In this document: positions 24,801 through 35,640 of the stretch, piece by piece | How the letters are laid out: every line of letters begins with the position of its first letter | How positions within the stretch are numbered: position 1 is the stretch's first letter | Assembly (NCBI GenBank): GCA_964017235.1 | Contig: OZ024933.1 | Span: 59,936,255 to 60,000,254, forward strand | Direction of reading: 5' to 3' | Length of the DNA stretch: 64,000 bases | DNA from: Sabellastarte sp. h YS-2021 | Taxonomy: Eukaryota; Annelida; Polychaeta; Sabellida; Sabellidae | The notes under the pieces: model-generated | Databases searched by the model: none | Seen by the model: only the letters and a program-made list of their open reading frames with translations | What the model was told of the DNA's origin: nothing | Program-made: the position numbers and the translations under genes

Positions 24801-27800
24801 CATATCATCGTAAAGCAAGGACCAAAGATGGTTATGACAAATTGTTTGCTGTCAATTATTTAGGTCACTTCCTGTTGACCTATTTATTATCTGACCTATT
24901 AATCAAATCAAAACCAAGTAGAATAGTGAATGTTACCTCCTGCTGCCATAAGTTTGTTCCCAAAGGCCTTGATTTCACCGTACAGGTAAGTTATAGAAAT
25001 AATTTTGTGAAGGATATAAAATGGATATCTCTACTAGGGTAGGGTCCTAATTAGATTTACCTATTTATTTACTGTATAAGAATAAAAAGGTTTTACATTG
25101 AAGGAGATTAAGATTAATTTCATTTTCAAAATTGAAAAATTTGATTGGAATTAATTTTCACTAATGACCAGTTTCCACTGAAGAGATTAGGTTTGCCAAG
25201 AGTTGTAATTTTTGTACCTTAGTACTGATTTACCATAACTCTACTCTACAACAGTTACACTTTTTGATGATAAAATCAGCAAAACCTGTCATTTTTGGAG
25301 ATTTTATGACACAAGTACCTGTAATAATGTGCAAGACAAACAAAACAAATGATGTCATGTTTCATGTTTTGTTTAATTTTACAACTTCAGGTTACTTCAA
25401 TCAATAATGTGAAAGAGGCAATATAGATGTGGCAATATAGATGTTGTTAGTTTCAGCATTAAGACTCACTTTTTTAAATATAAGAGCTCTAAGAAATAAC
25501 AAAATGAAATATCATAAATTATGCACGGTATTTACAAGTAGATTTACTGACTATCTTAACCAATAATATCATTTTGTGCTATTTGTTGGAGTACAGACTA
25601 CTCTTACTCAATGACCTGGTTAAGGTTGTTATATAGCCTTAAATATGCATCTCTTGCATTGGCCATTGGTTTGGATGTCTCCAACAAATAACTACTGTTA
25701 GGAAATGCTAAGTATTTCTAATATATATTTAAATTACTATTAAATTTTTCAAATTGATATCCTGGAAATGTTAAATTAGATACACCAACTAGAAAAGTAC
25801 TCAGAGAGAGAGAGACCTCTGCCCAGCAGTTTGTTTGCAACCCTCTTTTTTTAATTGTTCTGGATCATACTATCCAGAATTTTTTCTAGATCCAAATCAA
25901 ACTTAGTATTTGTTTCGACACCATTGTGGGGGTGTCCCGAATTTTTTTGCCAAATAATCTGACAAGTTATGATGGAGGTATACACATACATACTGAAAAG
26001 GCCCAATCTTGCAATGGTTAAAGATCCTTAAAAATTCCTGAATACAGACTGTGATCACAATCATTACCGAAGTAAAATTATTTGTTCCTTGTGCCATTGT
26101 CAATATTTACTGAAAATTTCATCAAAATCTGTCCATAACTTTTTCAGTTATTTTGTGAAAAGACAATCACTATCAAAAACATATATTTTGTGGTGGAGGC
26201 AATAACTCCAAGAAAGAACTAAAAGGAAGTTCTAAAGAACACAGGAATGTGTAACAGCCAATGGTTAGCCTGGCTTAAGGCTCCAGTTTGTAATTAGGAT
26301 ATTCAGGATATTCTTCCATTTTAAGTTTTAGCTGTAAGGTACACCTATATTGTCCCTCCTTTGTCTTCCTCTTGTGTTGAGTTCATCGTTATATGCATGT
26401 ATCACAAAATCACATGTAATGACTGAATCTAAAATTTCAGTCATTGCACACAATGACTGACAATTTTAGTCATTACACATTATGCCCAGTCCTTTGAAAC
26501 ATCATGCAAAATGACTGAAACTTCAGTCATCATTTATGATGACTGGTTTCACAGATTGACATAATATATATTCCTCTGTTTTCTCAGGATGACCAGTATG
26601 GTTCAGACTTGTACCCAAACCTGCGAGGCTATGACATCAGTAAACTGGCACTGGTCATGTATACAAAGGAACTTTCAAGAAGAGTTTCAGGTTTGTTATG
26701 TATTTTCTGTAATTCACATCAATTCTTCTTTTGTACTTGAAATCATTTTACATGCAACTATGTCATTAATTGGCTAAATGTTTGCAAATCTTAACGTATA
26801 CATGACACTTTTTTCCCCTCTGTCTAGAAGAAAATTAGCTTGGGTTTGACAGTTAAAACTTGTATGATTACTCCTAATGTTTTTGTGGCATGAATTAGTT
26901 TTCCAAATAAATTATTATTACTTCCACCAAGGAGGTATAATTAAATTCAAGAACATGTATTTGTCTATCAGTTTGTTAGAAGGATCATGCAAATACTACT
27001 GGTTGGATCCTCAGGACAAAAATGAGAAGACTCATCTTCTGATTTTTTTTTACGGGAAGATACAACTAGTAGCATTTTTGTAATCCTGCTGACAAACAGC
27101 CATGAAAAAATCACGCCTCATTGATGGAGGTAATAAGTGCATTTACGCCGATTTAGAGTCTAGGCAAAGTGTGAGTTAGCAAATCATGGATTAACTGTTA
27201 AAGGCACAATGTGCAGTATGTAGTTCCTCAGCTGATATATGCTAAATTAATACGTAGTGTTACTCCATCTTGGAATGACTTGGGTAGGTACTAGGTACCA
27301 TCAGTGAAAAGGGTATGCATATATGTATTTGTCTGCAAGCTGCATTCACAAGCTGCACGTATTGAGAGAGCACTACTATTTCCTTATAACTATTCCACTC
27401 CTTTCCATACTGGACTCACCACCCAACAACCTACAACCTAACTGGCTCACCCACTGTAAAATTTTATTTTACTAATTACGAGATATTATATATTTACCAG
27501 AGCAAGGCTCCTTGGGGAGTCTAAATACCATCTGCAACAAATAATGAAAAATAGGTATCTAGAACAGGAATGTCTTTCTAAGTTAAACAGTACTGATAAA
27601 GAATTTACAAAAAAAAAAAAAAAAAAAAAAAGAAAAATGGTCAGCTTGGAAAATTCTATTCCAAGAAATCTAATATTAAAGTCAAACAGTAACTCACAAA
27701 GACATAAGCTCATGCTTCTTTTATGTGTTTCATCTAATATATTTGTGTGTGATCAATTGAATCATCTTTGTAGAAACAAATGCCATAATAAAGTCTCCAA

Positions 27801-30310
27801 ATTTTGTTTTCTCTAACAGTAAACTAACCGTTCGATTACTTAATGATTCCATGTGTTTAAACTGCTACTGAAGGGTAATAATATTTATTTTTGACAGTTT
27901 ATTTTACTCATTGAGAAATTAATATCATCTGCTGTCTTTGGTGTAATGTAGTCTGTCTTGTGCACACTTTGCTAGTTAAATTCAATTTTGGTAGGATGTC
28001 TTTATTGGGTTTTACATTGGGGTAGGACTTCCTCAGTGGCATTTGACACAACTCAGAAAATGTTTTGCATTCAAGACAGCTTTTATGGAAATGTTTGGAG
28101 TGTCTCTCTCTGTCGAGTTTTCATGACCTGTGCAGAATTATGCATGGTAGAGGGATGAAATGGTGGTGGAGGAGGTGGATATTTGGTAAGAATGGGTTGG
28201 TATCAATATGTGTACATCGGGAGCCCACCAATGCAAAACCAGGACTCCAGGACTTCACATTTTAGTAGACCCTAATCAAAGATTGACGTTTTCTGTCAGT
28301 GAAATCATTATAAAAGTCCCCAATTGCACAAAATATTGGATACAATTGTGTAATTTCTTCAGCTTTCTGGTTTCTGTCCAATATTTTAAGTTCCTTCCAT
28401 TATATGTGTTGTCAAGTGAGATTAAGGTTATAAAAGAGTCATAACCAAAACATAACAGTTCTGCTCAACAAAAGTCTTCAAATGTATGAAAATATGGGTT
28501 TAAAAGCTTATAATTTGTTCAGATTTTGGATGTGTGTCTAATATTTTAACTCTTCCTTCCCTTTTATGTGTTGGTAAGTGAAGTGGTGGTTTTAAAATCT
28601 CGTGATGGTATTTTAGTAACATGCTCTCGATACCGACACACCGGGCCTATCGACCCATCCCTAATATTTGGGGCGGTTCGTTCTTCAGAGTATATTACCA
28701 AGATGCAAGGGTCGCTTTTTGAAGCCATAAGGATGTGGTTGTCAAGGGGGAGTAAACACTTACAGAAACAATCATAAGGAAAGGAGAGAACATGGCTTTA
28801 CTGATGGATTTCTTTACCCTTAAGTAGGGCAGGGTCAGTCACACCGGTATCTCTGTATCAAGACTAGTTCACTTGAATACCATTGCGACACTTTACAATC
28901 AATATTTTGAATGTCAGTACATAATTTTGTCAGAAAACGTAAGATATTAGAAACAAACCTCAAATCTGAAAAAAAACATAAAGTTTTATCTCATATTTTT
29001 GTATATTTAAACTTTTTTACATCAATTTCTTTCGGAAGAACTTCAATATTTTTTTGTACACATTTTACTTCCAGTAATGGGCCTATTTGATTGGGAATAT
29101 GCTACAACTCAATTTTTTTTCAGTATCTCGGGATTTACGGTTTCAAACTGGCGGGATACTGAAATGAAAAATCTGCTACCGACCCTGCCCTAACCTTTAG
29201 CCACACCCACAAGTTGTACATCTGGAACCCAACAGATGTTAGACTTGTTACATTCCCATGAAATCAGAGAAATAAAGTTGGAGAACTTGACATCTATCTC
29301 TTACGCTACTGAGTTGCACGCTCTCACTATAAGGGACAAAGCAATAGAGGGAAAGTAAATGTTATGGGAGTACAGAAGTATTTGTAGTACAGTACAACCT
29401 CAATTATCCAATCAAATTTTTGATTATCTGACCTCAATACCACTCTCCCAACTCCATTTAGACCTGTTATTTTAGCCTTTCTATTATCTGACCTAATTGT
29501 TACTATCCAACGAGGGCTGGATAATAGAGGTTCTACTGTATTTGAAAAAGTTGATATTCTGATGATATAAGGTCAGATAACAGGCCCCATCAAATCTAGT
29601 TCACATGCTACATAATAAACTGTGTATATTTCAGTGTATGGTATCAGCACTAACGCTGTTCATCCTGGGTTTGTTACTAGCACTGACATCTGGAAGAAGA
29701 TGAATCTCTGGTGGTCCAATACTATGGCTGTCATCCTCAGATCTTTGGCTTGGTGAGTACTGGTTGACCCCGGGGTCTCTGTTACAGCCATCCTCATTAT
29801 GTCTGCACCGACTCCTACATTTTCAATTAAACATGTCTATTTTGTAAGAATGACTGGAAATAAAAAAAATCAGTCTTCAAATGTTTGGTCATTGTATTTC
29901 GAGAATATTTCAACATTTTGTGTCTATTTTAAAGTTTATGCAACTCAGCAATGTTGTTTTATCTTGTATATTTTAGGCCGTACAGTCAAAGTGCAGATTC
30001 TGCAGCACAAAATATAGTCCATGCAGCCATTTCACCCTCACTGGATGGGATTTCTGGAAAGTATTTAGAACGATGTAAATTTGCCATAGAGCATCCCGTC
30101 TGTGAAAGTTCTGAAATGGCCTCAAAATTATGGGATGCGAGTATGTTGTTAACCGGGTGTACGCTGAATGGAAAGGTTGTGACAGAACTTAGGATAGAAA
30201 ATGAGAACGAGAATAAATTTGAGAATATTGGGACCATGGAATATTTACTCGGTGCTAGAAAAAAGAAGAAGGCAGTTATGCCGGAATTTGACATGATTAG
30301 GAGAGACTGA
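12892..30310 (+). CDS. Membrane-anchored short-chain dehydrogenase, retinol dehydrogenase 11-14-like, 376 aa, seven exons
   Basis: Exons: 12892-13033, 23269-23385, 24304-24429, 24795-24985, 26588-26690, 29635-29752 and 29977-30310 (stop TGA). They total 1131 nt, with all GT-AG introns and compatible phases. Residues 4-27 form a hydrophobic N-terminal anchor. The Rossmann NAD(P) motif TGGSSGIG is at 47-54, NNAA at 126-129 (usually NNAG), tetrad Asn in NYLGHF at 149, catalytic Ser177 in VNVTS, Tyr207 and Lys211 in YDISK, and HPG at 236-238. The family reduces or oxidises retinoids and other lipid aldehydes or alcohols at the ER or mitochondrial membrane with NADP(H). The basic segment RRKKKK-type near residue 360 and a tail of about 50 residues beyond the usual RDH C-terminus are unusual. 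The substrate cannot be read from sequence. Intron 1 is 10.2 kb and repeat-filled. Confidence 0.93.
13092..13618. mobile_element. Inverted-repeat element near the intron 1 donor, about 527 bp
   Basis: The left part (GGCCGTTTCAGC, then GCGCCGTTTCAACAC) is mirrored at the right by GGCGCAGTG, GTTAAAACGGCGC and CTAAACGGCC in inverse complement. Inside are two diverged direct units at about 13178-13250 and 13388-13460 (TTTGTAAAATAT.. CTAGAAA.. CATATTTCCTTAAGTCT). It lies only about 60 bp inside the intron. Confidence 0.55.
13790..14033. mobile_element. MITE with 40-bp TIRs containing a doubled motif, TA flanks
   Basis: The element spans 13792-14031, with TA at both borders. The left end reads CTGCCTT, then GCTACCAATTATCGC and a second GGTACCAATTATCGCC. 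The right end is the inverse complement, with the same doubled motif and GGCAG at the tip. There is no coding capacity. TA duplication and CTGC tips suggest a Tc1/mariner/pogo-type MITE. Confidence 0.85.
14034..14495. other. Intronic spacer between two MITEs
   Basis: Non-coding sequence of intron 1 of the dehydrogenase gene. I see no exon or repeat of note. Confidence 0.4.
14496..14721. mobile_element. MITE with doubled TIR motif, TA flanks, 222 bp
   Basis: The element is 14498-14719, bordered by TA. The left end is CTGCTACCCTGCATAAG, continuing TTGGCCGC, then a second GCATAAGTTGGCCGC. The right end mirrors it (GCGGCCAACTTATG, then GGCCAATTTATGCAGGG, tip TAGCAG). It is built like the element at 13790 but with a different repeated word, so the two are sister families rather than copies. 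Confidence 0.85.
14722..18980. other. Intron 1 interior, no gene seen
   Basis: AT-rich intronic DNA with no convincing coding exon on either strand. A fragment at about 15165-15230 resembles the CTAGAAA..CATATCTTC unit inside the element at 13092. A short cluster of imperfect palindromic GGGGAA, CCCTGC and TGCTGGGAAG words lies at 16360-16460. Neither is strong enough to name. Confidence 0.4.
18981..22629 (-). pseudogene. Broken intronless copy of a large uncharacterised metazoan gene family, antisense in SDR intron 1
   Basis: Reading down from the ATG at 22629: MSDAAKKSVCIICNEGPTSN with paired CxxC (a probable zinc-binding N-terminus), then YHSECRKPIV and YHIACLRSAQ. After a TAG at 22033 come further homologous stretches in shifting frames: about 21855-21345 (KLIIERLPHIQFVKS, WSFNGTFDDF), 21340-20262 (GVNIWFAIDNIDLLEDT, TFHGT, an acidic Q/E/D-rich linker, MPSWAGTKSL, GSGIDTCAIETGIY), 20279-20010 (KAYKRGIEYHI), then after a TAG 19997-18981 (CRSGDWEGYLAALENIIKYF, FTHLFTDQTLEQE, GMVGLTQD). 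Frames break near 21870, 21345 and 20262, the last in a G6 run. From memory this resembles a roughly 1,000-1,500-residue family expanded in cnidarians, molluscs and other animals, possibly transposon-derived. The usual C-terminal domain is absent. Identification as one decayed gene is firm; its function is unknown. Confidence 0.85.
22640..23268. other. Intron 1, distal end
   Basis: No coding signal. It ends in the pyrimidine-rich acceptor TTTTGTTTTCCAG of SDR exon 2. Confidence 0.5.
25850..26200 (-). repeat. Reverse-oriented copy related to the family G repeat
   Basis: The reverse complement contains AACTGAAAAAGTTATGGAC, then AGATTTTGATGAAATTTTCAG, the core of the family G monomer at 36230-36850. 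It is embedded in a longer inverted-repeat-type sequence with GGAGGTAT and GGAGGCAATAAC words. It lies in intron 4 of the dehydrogenase gene, opposite in orientation to the gene. Confidence 0.6.
26395..26548. repeat. Cluster of TGACTGA palindromes
   Basis: Several inverted copies of AATGACTGAA and TTCAGTCATT occur in about 150 bp (from 26419, 26451, 26509 and 26537), so the strand can fold into three successive hairpins. It lies about 40 bp upstream of SDR exon 5. Confidence 0.7.
26925..27130 (+). repeat. Fragment of a dispersed CCACCAAGGAGGT repeat
   Basis: It begins CTTCCACCAAGGAGGTATAA, has TTTGTCTATCAGTTTGTTAG and GGATCATGCAAA in the middle, and ends with GATGGAGGTAATAA. Beginnings of this type are widespread in marine-invertebrate intergenic DNA (from memory). 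It is non-coding, in intron 5. Confidence 0.5.
27131..28824. other. Intron 5 interior
   Basis: There is a poly-A tract at about 27609-27631, which may mark a retroposon tail, though no body with a promoter is seen before it. A frame at 28568-28777 without homology I can recognise is not supported as an exon: no compatible splice sites join it to the gene. Otherwise nothing. Confidence 0.35.
28825..29192. mobile_element. Candidate MITE, GGGCAGGGTC ends with TA flanks
   Basis: The left end TAGGGCAGGGTCAGT is mirrored by ACCGACCCTGCCCTA at the right. Inner sequence is partly symmetric as well (CGGTATCTC near the left; CAGTATCTCGG and GGGATACTGA near the right). TA flanks both tips. No coding capacity. 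Confidence 0.6.
29388..29540. mobile_element. 149-bp pogo/Tigger-like MITE
   Basis: The ends CAGTACAACCTCAATTATCC and GGATAATAGAGGTTCTACTG are inverse complements at 18 of 20 positions and are bordered by TA. The sequence CAGTA.AACCTC..TTATCC is the classic terminal pattern of pogo-group (Tigger-like) elements. Inside, ATTATCTGACCT occurs twice as a subterminal repeat. It lies in intron 5 about 95 bp before exon 6. Confidence 0.85.
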
Positions 30311-30399
30311 AAGAGATCTGTTCATTTTCAAATTATAAATATGTCCTTGGGGTACAGTTCCAACCCTGGTAAGTGGTGCAAAAACACCTGGATTGTGGT

Positions 30400-31640
30400 T
30401 AGGGGTGTGATATGGGGGGTGGGGGGTGGTGGCTGAGGATTGGTATTGCAACAATCAACCCATACCTGGACACTCATGTTTCAGTATGACCCAACTGAAA
30501 GTGAAAATACAGCAATTATATGGTGGTTAATGTACTCACCTTTATTGAAAATAGACTGCCCGATTTCTTTCAAATAAGAAACATTATATTAAAAATTACA
30601 GTTATACATGCAGATATGACTCCAAAATAAGTTTCATCCAGTGGAATGTTATTTATTACAAATATATGACATTTCAATGGTTATACTAGTATCTAGTTCA
30701 CTCATTTGTACTCATGTTTCTTAACAGAGTTTTCTAATTTGTAAACTCTGTGGCACTTGGTCAATCCCTAGTATTGAGTATTCTGCATTGCAAAGTAGCA
30801 AGAAAATTTACTTTTTGTGATTTAGAGTTCATGTCTTCTGAGTTATTTTTCTGATTTAGGACAAATGAGTCATTTCTGTATGATTTATGCCTCAAAATGA
30901 TAGTTTTCCAAAAGAAAGTATTTGTGAGAGTATAAGAAATGCTATTGATAAAGTTGCTGTGGTTGTTATTTACCCAAGGGATGGTATGCAAGATGTTAAC
31001 TGGGTCTTGGGTACCCAGTGATCCTTGACCAGTCAGATTGCTTGGTACAAAAACTCTTGTTTAGTACCATTTTATGTGCTGTTTGCAGGAGTGGCTGCTA
31101 AATATACTGTAATGTTTCTCCCTGCATTTTTCATATATATCTTGAAGCCACCCTTTAAAATTCAAGGTGAATATGATATACCTGATAAAGTGAGACAAAC
31201 TAAGAGGTTGACGAAATGAATAATGTAACTTAGGTGAAACTATAAAACTTGACATCTGCACACCCCAGATAATCTCTAATTATTCCCCCACTTTAGAAAA
31301 AAATGCTGATTTCTCCCATTGCATACTTATACAATACATTAAGTTCAAGGATTATATTTCAGTTTGTATTTTTTTTACTTTAAGCTTAAAGAACTAATTT
31401 CACAATTTATTCAAGATGCAGCCATTGGGTATGCTAGCAGTGATATAAATCTTGTGTACACAGCTGTTGAGTACACTAGTCGTTGCATACACAGCTGGTG
31501 GACACGCTAGTAGTGATATCAGTCTAGCATGCACAGCCGTTGGGTAAATATCTGCTGTCATGTTAATTTACTATTTTCAACCACAATACCTGTTAATTGA
31601 ATCTCAAGTGATCTCATTAACATTCATTTATAGTGCAATT
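30400..31640 (+). repeat. SDR 3' flank block, duplicated at 35010-35640
   Basis: Shared blocks in the same order: GAGG.TTGGTATT, CATGTTTCAGTATGA followed by CCAACTG, AATAAGTTTCATCCA, ATATTTCAATGG or CATTTCAATGG, GAGTATTCTG, then 31600-31625 TGAATCTCAAGTGATCTCAT. The copy here is longer than the one at 35010, so one or both carry insertions or deletions. It includes the 3' untranslated region or flank of the dehydrogenase gene. Confidence 0.75.
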
Positions 31641-32079
31641 GTGTTTACATTGAAGAGTGTTAAACTATTTGAAATTGAAACAGCAGAACTTGTAATTCAT
31701 TTCCATCACCTGAAAATGAAGTGAATCCACAAAAGTGCAAAGAGGTTTAGATTTTGCTGCAAAAGTTATTAAAAGCTTGAAATGCTGAAATGAAGATAAA
31801 CAGATTTAGCATAAGTCAGCACAATGAATTTGACATACAGTACAGTTGAAGCTGTATAACTATAATTAGAACTGCTTTTATTGCATTTATTGTTTAGTAA
31901 AAACTGGCCCAGCGGACCCACTTTTTCACTCGCTGATAATTTCCCACCTAGTGTATTGTATTTATACTAAGCACAATATCTCCATGTACTACAGGACTCA
32001 AATCGCTATATAACCTGTCTGACTACACCAGTACAGTTCAAGTCACTCAAGTTACTGACATTCGCTTAACTGTGGCGAC

Positions 32080-32272
32080 AGAGGCTAAAGGATGACCATT
32101 AATATCAACGTCCATGAGGTTCTTTAGTCTGCAACTGAGGATAGGACCCAGTGACAGAGAACTGCCATATTAAGTGGTCATCCGAGCCACTATGTATCTG
32201 CCTGTACCTGGGTTTGAACCCACGTCCTCTATATTCCTAGGCGATTATGTTACCCACAAGGCTACAGTGGTG
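32080..32272 (-). mobile_element. tRNA-derived SINE, minus strand
   Basis: On the minus strand an A-box-like TAGCCTTGTGGG (32264-32253) is followed at tRNA spacing by a perfect B box GGGTTCAAACCC (32222-32211), with the anticodon-arm-like CGCCTAGG between. The acceptor ends do not pair, so it is not a tRNA gene. A non-tRNA body continues toward 32080. RNA polymerase III internal promoter organisation is typical of SINEs. Confidence 0.75.
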
Positions 32273-32726
32273 TGATGAAAATCTGGTGAGAAAAGCATTT
32301 TTTGAAGGCAAAAACGAAACAGTATCTGAGCTGCTAATTATCCACTAAAATGAAATTTGAGTTACCTAAATTAGTAGTTATGTAAATGACAGAATCTTAA
32401 CCTTATAATCACTTTGCGCGATAGAACTTCTGCTCTTTTAGCTGTCACACTAGTTTGTATCTAAAAATACTGGTTGCCAGTGCTGAAAACGAATCAATAT
32501 CTGGCATTTGGTTTGGTTTAAGTTTTGCCCTTAGGCTGTGAAAAATTTTGACATGCTTACATTAGGCATAACAATAAACACAACAGAGAATGTGAAATAT
32601 TTTAAAGGTAAGACATCATATGTAATCATTCTGATGGTATTTTGATCAATATTTAATAATATTACCAGCATTTATAATGTTGTAAAGCAATGTGAGGTAT
32701 GGATTGTTGAAAATATAAAGGTTTTT

Positions 32727-33964
32727 TACCCCACAGCCTTTATGGGCTGTCAGGGTATTGTTTTCACCCATGGTCGGGCAGGCGTTTGGGTGGGCAGGCG
32801 GCAGGAAAAAGTTTGTCCAGGCTATATCTCAGAAACCGTAAGGTGTAGGAAGTTGATACTTGGTAGGCACATTGGTTACGGGGTGCAGGCGTACAACATC
32901 ATGGTGTGACCTTGATTTGACGTTTGACCTTGCCGCAGTGAAAACCTCAAGGTGTAGGAAGTTGATACCTTTTAGGGTTATTAGGGGGTGTAGGTGTGTA
33001 GTGTCATGGTGTGACCTTGATCTGACCTTTGACCTTGCTGTAGTGACCTTGACCTATAAAATCTTGTCCGGGCTATATCTGGGAAACCTTAAGGTGCAGG
33101 ATGTTGATACGTGGTAGGGACATTGGTTAGGGGGTGTAGGTGTGCAGCATCATGGTGTGACCTTGTTTAGACATTTGACATTGCCATAGTGACCTTGACC
33201 TATGAAATCTTGTCTGGGCTATATCTTAGAAACCGTAAGGTGTAGGAAGTTGATACTTGGTAGGGACATTGGCTAGGGGGTGTAGGTGTGCAACGTCATG
33301 GTGTGACCTTGATTTGACCTTGCCATATTGACCTTGACCTGTAAAATCATATCTGGGCTATATCTCAGAAACTGTAAGGTGTAAGAAGTTGATACTTGGT
33401 GGGGACATTGCTTAGGTGTTGTAGGTGTGCAATGTCATTGTGTGACCTTGATTTGACCTTTGACCTTGTCATAGTGACCATGAGTTTTAAAATCTTGTCT
33501 GGGCTATTTCCATAAGGTGTAGAAGGTTGACACTTGGTAGGGACATTGGTTAGGGGGTGTAGGTGTGCATTATGGTGTGACCTTTAACCTTGGCTTTAAC
33601 TTTCACCTGTCATATTTGAGACATCTTTCTCTTATGACAAAGATATATGGATTACTGCAACTGATTATATGCACTTTTACATAGTTGTGCTATTTCCCTT
33701 GACAGCTATTCTCCAATTAATAAATTTTACAGCTTCATAATTTTTAGTTTACTGATTAATTCTGTCATCTTGCTATTGAATTATCTTGTTTTAATACTTT
33801 ATCTTTACATACATTTTCTTTCACTTAGATGTTAATTTCTCTATTTAAACATTATTTGGGGCTTTATATAACTGACACTGCTCTGAAAGTATCACAATCT
33901 TTGTACTGTTTCACTACTTCTATATCTCATGGTGTTGAAAACTTTTTCCCCAGGCTGTGCGGTA
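32727..33964 (+). mobile_element. Family C element: terminal inverted repeats around ~150-bp tandem units
   Basis: The left end TACCCCACAGCC (within a hairpin with GGGCTGT) is mirrored at the right by GGCTGTGCGGTA. In between lie about five or six units reading roughly TATCTCAGAAACCGTAAGG, GTAGGAAGTTGATACTTGG, GGGACATTGGTTAGGGGGTG, GTGTGACCTTGATTTGACC, then TTTGACCTTGC and CTTGTC.GGGC. Two units carry TGACCTTTGACCT intact (33023-33035, 33454-33466). After the array comes a 0.35-kb non-repeated right arm. The layout resembles tandem-repeat-bearing MITEs (pearl-like) known from bivalves. No coding capacity. Confidence 0.85.
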
Positions 33965-34229
33965 CGGGCATCTCTGATGCTATTTTAATTATCAGTTTTA
34001 ACATTTTAAAAAAGGTTGTCGCTATTGTAGTCTCAAGCGAAACAAAATGCAGTATACTGGTATTACATAGACAACATTACAAAACATCAATAAACTGACA
34101 TTTTACATATATATATATGATTATGCAAATAAACTGTACACCTGTGGCTAATGCCTTCTAGCCACACATACCTCAATCATCCTCTCAAATGTCTGGTATT
34201 CTGTATGGATATTGTTTCAATTCAGTGCA

Positions 34230-34990
34230 CAGTTTCTGTAATATTAAACAAAATATGAATATGTGGGGTGTCCCTAAACTATCTTGAAATTTGAAACATG
34301 AAATTTTATCGTTGATTATGGCTACATTAGGGGTAAAGGTATCAACCTTTGTGAACTATGCAAGTTTTAACTTTTAGAAGATAATGTTAAGTATGTTAGC
34401 TTATTTTTGAATGTTAGGCACAAAAATCAAAATATATTTTAAACTGTTAACCTATTCAGTGCCAAAAAGTTCCAAAAGGACTGTGAACAGCTTCCATACC
34501 ATGTACAGTATGTGAACTTCTTTGTTTCTATTTTACAATATAGTGAATCCACTTAATTTGTGCATGTAAAGTGTATTATTTCTGCTGTGATATAGTTGCT
34601 GTTATTGCTGTTGTTTTCTATTTGTGTTTTATTGTTAGATCTCGCAAGTTGTTTGTATAATGGAGTTTTTAAATGTCTCTTTGTTGGGATTTGATACACA
34701 AAGTAATTCATTTTTATATGTACATTACACTCTGTATTATTAGTAGTACCTGACTTGATCAGATTTAGGTAGAAGTAGGCCCAAACATCAAGAACTCGCA
34801 GCTTTTTATCAGTGTAAGTGAAAAAAAAGTAAAATTAAATCATGTGGATATCAGAAGTTGTATTAAATACAGGGTCTATTGTTGTTTTGTTCACAATATT
34901 TTGTAACATATTATTACATATTTCATGTATGGGAAAATGGTCTGGAGTTTTTACATTGATATTGATTTGCAAAGGCATGAAAGAGAATAT
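34230..34990 (+). repeat. Duplicated block J, copy 1
   Basis: It matches 45585-46280 in the same orientation over about 0.7 kb, with shared blocks TTAGGGGTAAAGGTATCAAC, TTTGTGAACTATGCAAGTTT, ATATTTTAAACT, GAACTTCTTTGT, CTTAATTTGTGCATG and AAAGTGTATTA. Identity is about 75 percent by eye. No frame is conserved, so it is a dispersed repeat or segmental copy, not a gene. Confidence 0.8.
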
Positions 34991-35009
34991 GCTAAAATGA
35001 TGTTAGGGG

Positions 35010-35640
35010 TGTGACACAGGCTGAGGTTTGGTATTATAAGCAATCAGCCCATATCTGGATATTCATGTTTCAGTATGAACCAACTGGAAGTAAAAGTAAA
35101 GCAAATATGGTGGTAAATGGGTAATATTTTGTGAAAATAGAATGCCAAATTTCTGAAAATAAGGAAAATTATATGAAAAATAAAAGTTATGTATACGATT
35201 CTGAATTAAAATAAGTTTCATCCAATTCAGCATTATTTATTAGAAATATATAATATTTCAATGGCTTTACTTGTATCCGATTCACCAGTTTGGATTCAGT
35301 TTTTCTCACACAGTTTGCCAGTTTTTGTGTTTTTAAATAATCAAGCAGCCTGTCACATTCCTAGGAATGAGTATTCTGTAGTATAAAATAGCAAAAAAAT
35401 TTACCTTTTCTTGATCAGAAAATATTGACAGAAATTGACATACTGCTGGTATAAAATGTGTCTTTATGTGACTTATGCATGGAATCATACTTGTTAAAAG
35501 GAGAGTATAAGAGTGCTTGAATGAAAAACACCATTCATAAATTTCACGCACTTTACAATAACTATAAGTTTACTATTTTTCAACAACAATACCTGTCAAA
35601 TGAATCTCAAGTGATCTCATTAACATTCACTGATAATATG
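35010..35640 (+). repeat. Second copy of the SDR 3' flank block
   Basis: Collinear with 30400-31640 but shorter (see that entry). It directly follows block J, so block J plus this segment may be one larger repeat unit of which the SDR 3' flank is another, partial copy. Confidence 0.75.

Noticed and set aside
28568..28777. 69-residue frame as an extra SDR exon
   Set aside because: The SDR exons on both sides join in phase without it, and no matching splice sites or family motif is present.
32727..33620. CRISPR-like array of regular repeats
   Set aside because: Units are contiguous tandem repeats without unique spacers, in a eukaryotic context.
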